Position numbers and translations under genes: made by a program. Of a DNA stretch of 64,000 bases, positions 11,461 to 21,650 are shown one piece after another (positions within the stretch are counted from its first letter, which is position 1; each line of letters opens with the position of its first letter). The notes under the pieces were generated by a model. It had not been told where the DNA came from. It did no database searches and saw nothing but the letters and a program-made list of their open reading frames with translations. The stretch spans positions 3,162,001-3,226,000 of the forward strand of contig NC_060252.1 of assembly GCF_921293095.1 (NCBI RefSeq), read 5' to 3'. Source of the DNA: Ischnura elegans (Eukaryota; Arthropoda; Insecta; Odonata; Coenagrionidae).

Positions 11461-11665
11461 CTTAAGTAGCATCCCTTGCTGTACTTTCTGTAGACGTTCA
11501 GGCATTGATCAAAATAATTCCTCTCAGATATGAGGCTGAAATGCATTCCACAAGTGCACCTCTAGCTGTTTTCGCACCCCTCGGTTGCCATTTCTGTGTC
11601 ATGATCCTGCATAACTTCTCCATGGGGTTTAGGTTGGGTGAATGAACTAGCATGGTGTTCTTCTT
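11461..11665 (-). pseudogene. Tc1/mariner transposase fossil, C-terminal end
   Basis: Read on the minus strand, the segment encodes a degenerate copy of the end of a DDE transposase: HSPNLNPMEKLCRIM matches the SPDLNPIE-LW signature that precedes the last catalytic residue, and after a frame change MPERLQKVQQGM matches the S-MPRRI-AVI block near the C-terminus of Tc1 enzymes. It is frameshifted, with no start or terminal repeats visible, so it is a dead fragment. Bases 11666-12892 show no other feature. Confidence 0.7.
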
Positions 11666-12896
11666 ATGTTGTTAGTAGTGAACTCAAACGGTGAGTCCAT
11701 AAGATTATTATCTCAGTATGATTACTCAAAACTTATTGAAATATTGAAGGAATGGATTCATTTCAGTCATTAATGTATAAATATTATTGGTTGGCAGATT
11801 ATTTAGAGTGAAAGAGTTCGTATACCAATTTATATCCACTTGGTCCTTATAGCTAATTATGGTTCCCACACCCACTGGAAGAAAAGCGTTGGTGCTTTTA
11901 ATTACATAACTTTCTACATTTTTTGCATGTCCAAGTACTAGAAGTTTGAATACTATGATTATCGATTGAATTACATAATTTCTTATGCTCTTGGGTTATC
12001 AAAACTGATTTCAACTAAAAATTTATCTAGTTATTTATTGAGTATTGTCGATTCTATGAGTAAGAATTTTACTCAAGTGATATTTGACAGTAATTAGCCG
12101 CAAGGACAGGAAGGTACAACCACTGCCACTTCTGCTTATTTTTTTCTGTGAATGAATGTTTGTAAATTAATGAACCTTTTTCTTGAGTAAACTGTGTATA
12201 CTGTGTTGATTTTAAGAACACTTTTTACGAAATGAACTATAAGTATAATTACGACGGATCGGAATTCTCCCAGAATGTCACTGCAACAACCATGCATGGA
12301 ATAAACCTACTCGGCTATGGAGCCATGTCTTCGTTAGACAGAACCGGTGAGTCCAGATATGAATCCACAAAGAGGAAAAATCTCACCTTGTAGCCCGAAA
12401 GAAAACACTCCAATGGGCCAATATGTGTCTGAACGTGAGTTTCCTCAGTGCCTTCCATCCGCTTGTGCTGTTGCCCCTGGAGTTTGACTAACATTTTACT
12501 GGCCTGTTGGCATCCATGTCGGACCTCATCGGCTCTCAGTGCTGTAAAGGTAAAGGACGCAGGTTGCTTCATGTGCCAACCTTCTAAGTTTTCACCAACC
12601 CGGTCACATCAATAAAATGGGACTCATAGGTATCTACATATTATTGAAAACAATTGTGCATGACTGTCCTTGCAAGAAGTCATGAATGAAGTTGTATACA
12701 TACATTGGTAACTATCAGATCACATAGAATGGAATTTTTCAGAAAATGTATGCCTGTTTCCCATGTATCATCAGAAAAACATAGTAAAATTTAAATAACA
12801 TGAATTTGTATGAAAAAAGAAAAGTTATTTTTCCTCAAGAAAATTCTTTTACAAAATGATCATCATCCTTCAAAAAGTTTTCCATGCATTGATTAA

Positions 12897-13527
12897 CACT
12901 AGAACTACCGATGGAGTCATTTTGACTCCTCGCGATTTTTATTTCTCAGCCCTGACTAACATTTTCCGAATTCCGGCCTGAAATTTCGTGACTTTTATTC
13001 ATTTTTGACACGAAATAAAACTTTGCGATCAAAATAGTTCTAGAAAGTAAAATAGTACTTGTTTTTTTAAATCTACCCTCGACTACCAAATGGAGTCATT
13101 TTGACTCCCTAATGTATTTTGCTTGTCTTTTCGCCAAATAGTAATATTTCTTCAAGAGTTTATTTCTTCTTATGTTAATAATTAATTTAAATCAATCGAT
13201 GGCTTAAATATATAATTATTTCGCTTTTAGGCCAATATTTGCGAGAATTTGAAGGCTTTTCTAATTTTACGGGTCCGTGTTTGGAACTACAAACCATATG
13301 AATGTCCTGATATAATTTTATCCTGCGATAAAGTGGTGAATATGCTATTCATATTGAGCATTTTCAAATTCATGTGTTTAGAAGCCGTCGTGTCTTGCCC
13401 TCATCCCTTACCCCTCCCTTCTCCCCAAAACATAGATAAACTGGAAAAATAAACAATTATAAGGTAGGAGTCAAAATGACTCCATTTGGTAGTTCTAGGA
13501 GGGGTGTCAAGTCCGGTATTCCTAGTG
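12897..13527. mobile_element. piggyBac-type MITE, 631 bp, TTAA target duplication
   Basis: TTAA at 12893-12896 and 13528-13531 brackets an element with imperfect terminal repeats CACTAGAACTACC / CACTAGGAATACC. Inside are three copies of a 17-bp palindrome, GGAGTCA-TTT-TGACTCC, at 12913, 13092 and, inverted with its flank, 13467. Each copy is preceded by ACTACC and a short A-rich spacer. No transposase is encoded, so it would depend on a piggyBac enzyme in trans. The TTAA sites and three internal motifs are seen directly. Confidence 0.8.
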
Positions 13528-13531
13528 TTAA

Positions 13532-14103
13532 AGAATCCATACGATATGAGAATGGACGAATGGACTTTAGTAAATGCATCTCCTAGAGAATAACTTTCGT
13601 TGTAGTCAAATAAGTGCCACAAATTATTATTTAAGAAAATGCCATTTACGTTACAGGAAGACTTAAAAGTAATTTAAAAGCAGTGTTGTGTGCCTTCTTT
13701 ATTTTGTTGTGGGTGCCTTCTTTATTGACAAATGTTGGAATTTAGGTGATGGAAAATGACTGCATTTGTTTCCATGGATGCTTGTTTGTCCTTGGTTGAG
13801 TGGTCCTTGTTTATGTGAGGTGAGGGGCGGGAAGAATATGGGGGATTGGGGGTATGATTGCCACTTTGATGGCTGGCCACAAACCCTGTGATGGAACTGG
13901 ATTCATGGCCTGCATCGCCTTGGCAGCGAGTTTCTTTTCTTCACCGGCAAAGCCTAGTGGCAAATTCATTGCACTCAAACTAATCTATTCAGAACACCTC
14001 AAAATTGTTGTGTTTTTTCAACAAATTTTGTCAACTGTGCTTGCTTGTGGTTCTGCGAGTGCATGAGCACGCATGTCATGGATTTCATATTTGTGCTCTT
14101 CAG
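13532..14103. other. Intron 2 tail, no feature
   Basis: Nothing identifiable apart from the acceptor and a pyrimidine tract before exon 3. Confidence 0.5.
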
Positions 14104-14287
14104 TGACGGAGCTGACGGAGGAGCTGAATCGCATTCGGGAGGAGCAGCGCCAATGCATGGCCGAGTTGAGTGATGCTCGAGGGCGGTGCGCTTTCCTGGA
14201 GGGGGAAGTTGGGCGCCTGAGGCGTGCCCTCGACGAGGAGAGCATCCCATTGAGCGTGCACAACCAGTCGATCGAGGAGTGCAAGAG
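14104..14287 (+). CDS. Cep89: Cep89-like protein, coding exon 3 (residues 253-313)
   Basis: This 184-bp exon has acceptor CTCTTCAG and donor AG|GTCAGT. The split codon GTG restores valine 253, giving the coiled coil VTELTEELNRIREEQ. The block SVHNQSIEECK (303-313) corresponds to the VH-S--E-K signature in the middle of vertebrate CEP89. The exon is strikingly GC-rich next to its AT-rich introns. It ends in phase 2. Confidence 0.82.
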
Positions 14288-15863
14288 GTCAGTTGTTGCA
14301 TGGAGGGGTGGGTGAGTGCAAGAGCATTTTTTGTACGGTCATTAGACTGTGATCTCTCAGTGTGGAGCTGAGCACAAGTCCATCTTTGTTTGTTTGAATC
14401 CCCAAAGTGGAATTCTTGCTCCTTTTGCGCTCTTGTGAGTGGCTGGTTGTCAGTGACACCGACCACCATCGCATGTGACTGGGAATGGAACAGTTTTCCT
14501 GTGCACACAGGAGTTGTCTTTGATTCAAAGGGAGGCCTGCGAATGAAGCACATCTTCTTTGAAAGCAGCATCTATGTCACTTAATAGAAATAAAATTAGG
14601 TAATTAGACAGAAAAGTTTCATTTGGCCATTACAGCAAAGATCTGCTCAGTGGCCAGCTTCACTTGGCCTGAAGCTAATCCATTTACGGCCAGTTAGCAA
14701 AATATTTAGAGTTTTTATCACACAATCCGTCAATATGTCTGCTAGAAAAGCAAATTGAGAAAATTTAGGCCTTATTGAAGAATGTTAGTGTGTTTTTGCA
14801 CAATTGATCATCCAATGTGGGCTCCTGACTTAAATCAATTTTGGCTCATGAGGTAAAGTGCCACTTCATCTACATTTCGGGAATATGTATAAGAATGATA
14901 GTTAGCATATAATGTTGAATATTCAAGTATTGATGTAAGATTATAACGTACAAATGTCATGTAGTTTGGCAGGAACAGGCGCAAACTTGTTTTGCGATGT
15001 TGGTGCAGGGCACTGAGACACCCGTCCATTTGCAGTATCGAGTTTCTGTAGCTTTGCGAAAAGGGCCACCTGCCCCACCACTTCACTTGCAAGTACAATG
15101 AGATGAGGAGGAAATGCATGCGCTAGAGTCATTGATTGCCACCTAGGTGATGTCCTTTTTGTAGCACTTCCCTTGCGTAGTGAACTCAGTGTAATTTCAC
15201 GCCCCTGCTAGCGTGCGCCCCTAGAACATCCTCCATGGATGATAAATTTGACAATTAATAATGAATAAATCATAAGGAATTATAAAATTAAAATACCTAT
15301 AAAATTTGGTTTATGACCTCCAGTAAAGATAAAATGAAGCCCGCCCTGTAAACGACAATAAGGAGGAAATCCTCTATGTGCCGCCACGACAGCAGAGAGG
15401 CGATGGATGTTCCACAGACAGCACCTGCACACTCATCACTTTTCTCTGTCTCACACCTCCCCCAAAGCCATTTTTTCGATCTAACAGAAAAATCAACTTG
15501 GAGTTCCGAGGACAGCGGCAGGAAGACCGTGGGGCCTCGTCCACATGCATATGCCATCATGGTGAAGGCACCCTCTCCCTAGCATCTGCCCCTTCCCTAA
15601 TCCCAGTGCCCTCTCTCCCTTCCAAAGGCCATTGGTGTACACAAGCAGAAGGGAAGAGTTAGGAACACAACACTTGCAACTGACGTGAAGGCATTCAAGT
15701 GCGTGGTGTAGTGAATAAGGATTTTCAGAGGGACTTGAAAGGTCTCTCTCATTTTTATGACCGGAGATAAGCTTAGCATTCAAAAGGCAAAAGAACTTCT
15801 TTTGCAATGGATAAAATTGCGTTTGTAAACAATTGATCAGGAAAGGAGAACTGATGCTGGATC
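14288..15863. other. Intron 3, left part, no feature
   Basis: Several open frames on both strands, including GC-richer ones at 15297-15807, have no recognisable domain and overlap each other. I see no repeat ends. Treated as ordinary intron. Confidence 0.5.
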
Positions 15864-15929
15864 ATAATAATAATAATAATAATATTTATTTGTCCAAAGG
15901 ACACATTATATCATGATACAATTTTAGCG

Positions 15930-16193
15930 TGAATATTAATTTATTTACAGCCGTATTGTTACAATAATACATTTGACATCTATGTTCACATAATCGACCA
16001 GTTGGTTCAGGTAGAACGATCCCAATTCAGGGGTGGAAGGTCCTTTGGTGTGAACGCGGGCCACTGTGGTAACTCGTAGTGACTGCTAGCGACTGGGTCG
16101 GCCGGCGCGTCCCGTGCTGGGGTATCAGCCGACTCCTGGTGGTCGGAACGGCAACTTCGGTAAACAACCGCGCAGCCAAATCCGGCCGCCACA
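15930..16193 (-). repeat. 3' LTR of a Gypsy-type element
   Basis: 264 bp, TG...CA, matching 18208-18471 except for five transition differences. Immediately inside it is a purine-rich tract (AAGGGGGTGA on the minus strand), the expected polypurine primer site next to a 3' LTR. Confidence 0.85.
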
Positions 16194-16359
16194 TCACCCC
16201 CTTGCCAGTCGTTTAGCTTGCAGGATAAATGAAGTGATGTGCAAGCAATACATAAACAATGCGAAAAGAAAAGAAAAACATTAGATCATCAAACATTAAG
16301 CCACAAGGAAAATGATTTAGAGAAAAAAAATGTTGCTTTGAGAAAAGTAAACAATGGAT

Positions 16360-18207
16360 CTATGGGGTAAAGTCCTTTAAATGAGGAGGAAAGTGAATTC
16401 TCCTCCCAGCTCTTGTGGTATAGACCCTTGATTGTGGTTCAGGTTGTCGTGGCTCAGGGTTGTCCGCAGCTGATGGTAGCAATGGTGTAGACTGTGGCAC
16501 CCCATTGGAAGTCATAAATGCTGGCTTCAAACGGTTAAGGGAAACCATGACATCCCAACCATGGATATGCACTACATAGTCCTTGGGATGGCGTGAAACC
16601 ACTGGAAATGGGCCATCATAGGGAGGCTGGAGAGGCCTTCGGACAGCGTCATTCCGCACAAAGACATGTGATGCTGTATCCAAATCCCTGAAAATAAATA
16701 CAGAATGCTCACCATGGCGGGAGCCAGATTTAGGAGATAACTTGCCAAAATGTCCTCGCAGCTGCATGGCAAAACTAGCAGGATCAACCGATGCTTCTGG
16801 AGGTGTATGTGAAAGGAAATCCCCAGGCAAGCAATCCAGAGGCTGCCCGTACAAAAGCTCCGCAGGGGTGGCACTCTGGTCATCCTTCCATGCTGACCTG
16901 ATTCCCAAAAGGACAACTGGCAGGCAATCAGTCCACCACTCAGTTGCATGGCACATGATGGAGGCTTTCAATTGTCGATGAAAACGCTCCACAAGGCCGT
17001 TGGCTGCTGGATTGTATGCTGCAGTGCGGAGGTGTCTGATGCCAAGGAGTTTAGTGAGCTCCTTAAACAGGTGTGACTCGAATTGCCAACCTTGATAGGT
17101 AGTGATCCTGAGAGGCGTTCCGAACCTTGAAACCCAGCCGTCGACGAAGGCCCTGGCAGTAGATTCAGCAGTGATGTCTTGCAGCGGGTAAACCTCTGGC
17201 CAGCGAGAAAACCTGTCAACACAAGTAAGGCAATAACGATATCCTCTAGAGAGAGGCAATGGGCCTACCAAATCTAGATGGATGTGTTAGAACCTGGCAT
17301 TTGGCGAGGAAAAGTTGCCGACTGTTGTCGAAACGTGGCGCGTCACTTTTGATTTTTGACAACTGACACACTCACGAGCCCATGCTCGACAGTCTTTGTT
17401 GACCGATGGCCAAACAAAATGTTCCGTTACCAAACGTGTTGACGCTTTCACACCAGGATGTGACAAATTGTGTAGGGAATAAAAAACCTGTCGTCGAAAA
17501 TCAGGGGTAACGAATGGCCTAGCTCTTGGGGTGGACACATCACAAAACAACTGCACTTGAACACCGGGAAGCACTATTTGTTTCAGTGGAAGTGAAGAGT
17601 CATCCAAGAGGAAAGTTTTCAATTCTTATCACTCTTTTGCGAATTAGCTAGTGCCTCGAAATCTATTGCGGGCGTCACTGAATCAACGCGGGACAAGGTA
17701 TCGGCGACGATGTTATCCTTTCCCGAGACATGGCGAATGTCCGTTGTGTATTGCCCAATTAAATCTAAATAGCAGAATTGTCGCGGAGAACATTTATCAC
17801 TATTTTGTTTGAAGGCAAAGATTAGCGGCTTCTGATCGGTAAAAATAGTAAAATGTCGGCCTTCGACCATATGACGAAAGTTCAGTACTGCCCTATACAT
17901 GGCCAACAACTCCCTATCATAAGCGCTGTATTTCCTTTCTACCGCGCTTAGCTTTTTAGTGAAAAATGCTAGCGGCTGCCAACCATCGTTCGTCAGCTGT
18001 TGCAGAGCTGCTCCAATGGTGTTATCGGAGGCGTCAGAAAACAAGGCGAGGGGGAGCTCGGGGTTGCGATGGGCAACGATCAAAACACACACGCAAGGAG
18101 TCATTCCACACAATGGAAGCTGTTCCTTTCACACAACCCACAAGAAGATCATTAAATGGTGCTAAGAGTTCGGCCGCATTAGGAACAAAACGTCTATAAA
18201 AATTAAG
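16360..18207 (-). pseudogene. Ty3/Gypsy pol remnant: RT thumb, RNase H, integrase
   Basis: On the minus strand, in order: the end of reverse transcriptase (NFYRRFVPNAAELLAPFNDL, about 18205-18140); RNase H (18113-17619) with its acidic residues in place (SDAS, YDREL, TDQKP, VADTLSR); the integrase HHCC zinc region (17622-17287, H--H...C--C); and the integrase core plus C-terminus (17271-16360). It is broken: a frame change and probable small deletion between thumb and RNase H, a frameshift at about 17620, and a stop at 17287-17289. The integrase core has tyrosine where the second catalytic aspartate belongs (TTYQGWQFES). Gag, protease and most of reverse transcriptase are gone. No envelope gene. 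Confidence 0.88.
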
Positions 18208-18471
18208 TGAATATTAATTTATTTACAGCCATATTGTTACAATAATACATTTGACATCTACATTCACATAATCGACCAGTTGGTTCAGGTAGAACGATCC
18301 CAATTCAGGGGTGGAAGGTCCTTTGGTGTGAACGCGGGCCACTGTGGTAACTCGTAGTGACTGCTAGCGACTGGGTCGGCCGGCATGTCCCGTGCTGGGG
18401 TATCAGCCGACTCCTGGTGGTCGGAACGGCAACTTCGGTAAACAACCGCGCAGCCAAATCCGGCCGCCACA
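18208..18471 (-). repeat. 5' LTR of the Gypsy-type element, fused to pol
   Basis: 264-bp partner of the LTR at 15930-16193. No primer-binding site follows it: the next base inward already belongs to the reverse-transcriptase thumb. The outer flanks (TAGCG on the left of the element, CAATC on the right) do not match, so there is no target-site duplication. Confidence 0.85.
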
Positions 18472-18626
18472 CAATCATAACACAAGTATATAGGGCACGT
18501 CAAAATTAACAAATTCACATTAAAAAATGTTACATTTCACATTGAAGATACTCTTTTATACTATAAAAACACTTCTCTAGCAAGTAAACTGAGACACTCT
18601 TTTTAAAATATTAATACTTTCTATAC

Positions 18627-20017
18627 TGTAACCCACCCGTCCGCACTCTGTCCGGGTTCACTTGCAGAGGGGTGGGGGAGGATAGTTTGGAGGAATTGCT
18701 CAAGGTGAGCGGGTCGTGGTTCGATGGCTAGGGGAAATGGATTGGGAGAGGGGAGAAAAGGAAATGGAAAGATAAGTTGGGGTAGGTTCACTTGCTGAAT
18801 GGAGGCTGGCGCGTACGAAATAATGAAGGCTTACGTAACAGTTTACAGTTCCAACAACACGTTTAATGATCACTTTAAATAGGAAATGTTTCACAAAATA
18901 CATAAATGAATAACTCTTTGAATAACACAAATTAAATTACTGCTACTGGCCAGTTATGAACCTAATAACATCAATTAATAAATGACAGAAAAGAAAATAA
19001 ACCCTGATTACAATTGTTGGCGTGAAATATTATAAAAATGCTTGAAAAATGACAAATGCCAATTCCAAATAATCTCTTATTGTCCTACTAACTACCATTA
19101 ATCATTCACACACACACGGGGACACGGGGGAACTTAAAAAAAAATATTTAAAAAAATGTACGGGAGAATATCACTGTTCTTCTTCTCTTGAACGGAAGAA
19201 AGAGGGGGATGGGGAGTGGGGCTCTTCTGATTCTGTTGAAATTTGGGGATATCGGTGGCTAGAGTACTTATCACTCTCGCTGATTTGCTGGTGGAGAAGA
19301 TTTCCTCGGCTGGCTCGATACTGCGACTAGTATCGTTGTGGGATGAGAGAACTCCTGTGTTGGCGCCGTTGATTGACGTCTTCTGCTGTGCGTGCTAGGA
19401 AGATTCTGTCTTATCTCCTCTTTCCAAAGTCACCGCCGTTTAATACTCACGTCTTTTTCCACGTTGGACTGCCTTCCTTTCTTTCTCTCTCCACACAGAA
19501 CGGGAGCTTTGCCACGCAGAGCCTTCGGCCGATCTCTCCAGCAGAATCCTCTTTGCATGTCGACCGCATTTCGCTTATATAGCCACTTTTTGGGAGGGGG
19601 ATGGGTGGACGGAAAAACCCCGGGCATCGGGTTTTTTCGGCTATACTTCTGTAGGGGAGGGGGGGGTGGTTTCTGTGGAGGACGGGGTTGGAGGATTTCA
19701 TCATCTCCGTACGCAGGTGTTCCGGCTTCACAGTGGGATGGGGAGAAACATGCTACGTATCACGTAGGCACCAGAACTTTCCACTTCGTAAACGGGAGAA
19801 TTGTGGGAGGGATGGGGGACGGAAAATACAAAATCTAGTCATTCATTCATCACTCTACATTCACACACACATTCATACAAAATTACATGAGCATTTACAT
19901 AACATTAAATAACACTTTACAATATTTATTCGACCCTTCATAATTTACGCAAGCCTTCCCTACCTCGTAAATGCCTCTTTGCTACACCATGAACCGAGCG
20001 AAACGGCAACGGCTACA
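18627..20017. mobile_element. Probable solo LTR, 1391 bp
   Basis: The segment starts TGTAACCCACC and ends CGGCTACA, is flanked by the 4-bp duplication ATAC (18623-18626 and 20018-20021), and interrupts the LINE relic cleanly. It is GC-richer than its surroundings and has no convincing coding sequence (frames at 19373-19838 look like chance). LTR family unknown. It could be another element type that makes 4-bp duplications. Confidence 0.55.
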
Positions 20018-20329
20018 ATACTTTTAATATATACAGGTAAGTTATTATACAATTTAGTACACATGAACTCAGGCCCTCTAGATACCAGAGGTTTGATTGT
20101 TTGACGTGAACGTTGTTACATCTCCTGGTTTCGTAGGAATGTATGCTATTATTCATGATAAAACTACCCTTATACCTTTTTACATATATGACACTCTGAT
20201 ATATATATATATATACGCAAGGTACAGTGAGTAATTTAAGGCTTTTAAAAAAAGGGCGACAATGAGCTCGACACTTTAGTTTGCACATACTTCTCACTAT
20301 TTTCTTTTGTATAATAAACACTAGGGCGG

Positions 20330-21482
20330 ATCGCAAAAATCGATTTTTTTCAAATCCATCTGGCCCAATGAAAAAAAGTTGTGGGACCGATCAAAAATAA
20401 GGCCTGAAAATTTTGAGACCTCTAGGTGAACCCCTGACCCTCGCTCAAATGCAATTTAGGGGGGGAGGGTCAAAATTTGAAAAATATAATATTTTATGGT
20501 CATTTCCTATAGATTTTGCCAAGTTACTGTTCTTGCAGGGCAAAAATTTCGTGCATTTTGACGTATCTGCCACCGTTTAGCCACAAAATGCCTAATTTGA
20601 GTCCGCGCCTGTGAAGAAAATATTCCAACGCCCACTCAGCGTCGCGGATACAAGAGCCGCAAGCCGATCCCGTCTCCTCCCCGCTCGCTTCTCCCCTTGT
20701 AGCATAAATTACAAACGGACATGATGAAAATTTGCCAAAGTGAACAAAAGCTGCGTTACCACATCTTGCGCACGAAACACAAGAAGAATATTTGAGTGAA
20801 CTGCATCTGAAGCATTTTCCTTCGAACTTCAGGAAGCATTTTAACGTTCAATAAATCAAACTTTGAAGTAAATCAATCATAAATGGTTAATGTGCTTGCT
20901 ACTATTTTTTCTTCTAGTAAAGCTCTTTTCATCAGTTTAAGAATATTTCATCACTAATTCCACTCAAACCAGGAGATAGAATGTGGGTAATGATCTTAAA
21001 TGCCCCTCATCAATCCTTTAAGCTGCTTCAAAATGCTCTTCCTATCCTCCTTTGGAACCCATGCACACGGTTTCGATGGTTTACTACCCTGAAACCCATT
21101 CATGCCCCCCACTCTGTCCCCCATTCAAACCTAACGTTACAGAGTACAGCAGCACATCATTTTAATGCTGACAGTAATTTATGCCAATTTTCTTTGGGAC
21201 TATTGGAGATGGGAAAAATTAAATTATTAACTAATGGCTGAGCACTATAAAGAAAGAAACTTTTTTTCTCATCAAAGTTAGAGTTTTGGGAAAAATTAAT
21301 CGGTGGCCGCTGAGTTTGGCAATATTGTCATTTACATGCGGTCAGACCACTAAGAAATTATTGCTGACTTTCCCTATTTCTCTTCTGTTTTATCTTGAGA
21401 AGGCAAATTGATGGTGATATGTTTTCCATTGTGAAATCACACTAAGGCATGAATTAAACATATGTTCTATTGCCTTGTGTAG
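20330..21482. other. Intron 3 right part, unclassified repeat-like start
   Basis: Sequence from 20326 (CTAGGGCGGATCGC onward, to about 20610) abuts the LINE relic sharply and looks like part of another interspersed element, but I see no second end. The rest, including the exon 4 acceptor, shows nothing. Confidence 0.35.
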
Positions 21483-21650
21483 ATTGCTGGAAGAGTTGCG
21501 TATGCAGTACGAGAGGGACAATTTGAACACGCTGACCAAATTGAAGGAGATTGAGAGGGCAAAGATGAAACTGATGGCTGAAGTTGCTGAGCTGACCGAC
21601 TTGAAGGACAAAAGTGACAAGCTCCTGAGAACCAAGGAACACCTCTTAAG
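21483..21650 (+). CDS. Cep89: Cep89-like protein, coding exon 4 (residues 314-369)
   Basis: This 168-bp exon is bounded by TTGTGTAG and AAG|GTTATT. The first base completes arginine 314, followed by LLEELRMQYERDNLNTLTKLKE, a continuous heptad pattern. It ends in phase 2 at ...EHLLR. The donor is weak (GTTATT) but the protein and phase fit exon 5. The 35-kb intron after it carries most of the repeats in the window. Confidence 0.8.

Larger units (their letters stand above)
15864..20325 (-). mobile_element. LINE relic split by two LTR-type insertions
   Basis: Three separated pieces belong to one minus-strand LINE 3' end: 15864-15929 (a TAA-repeat tail and end of the 3' UTR), 18472-18626 (3' UTR, sharing ATATAGG-C-CGTCAAAA with the LINE at 35030-36813) and 20018-20325 (C-terminal coding). 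The coding piece reads RAHCRPFFKSLKLL and HSYETRRCNN, lining up with the same region of the intact frame downstream. The pieces are interrupted by the Gypsy element (15930-18471) and the putative solo LTR (18627-20017). The family resembles the CR1/Daphne branch. Confidence 0.75.

Noticed and set aside
13999..14571. A 190-codon minus-strand gene opposite exon 3
   Set aside because: It is the shadow of the GC-rich Cep89 exon; the + strand has correct splice sites, phases and family match.
19373..19838. Coding sequence in the GC-rich block
   Set aside because: Frames overlap on both strands, contain low-complexity glycine runs, and lie wholly within the putative solo LTR.
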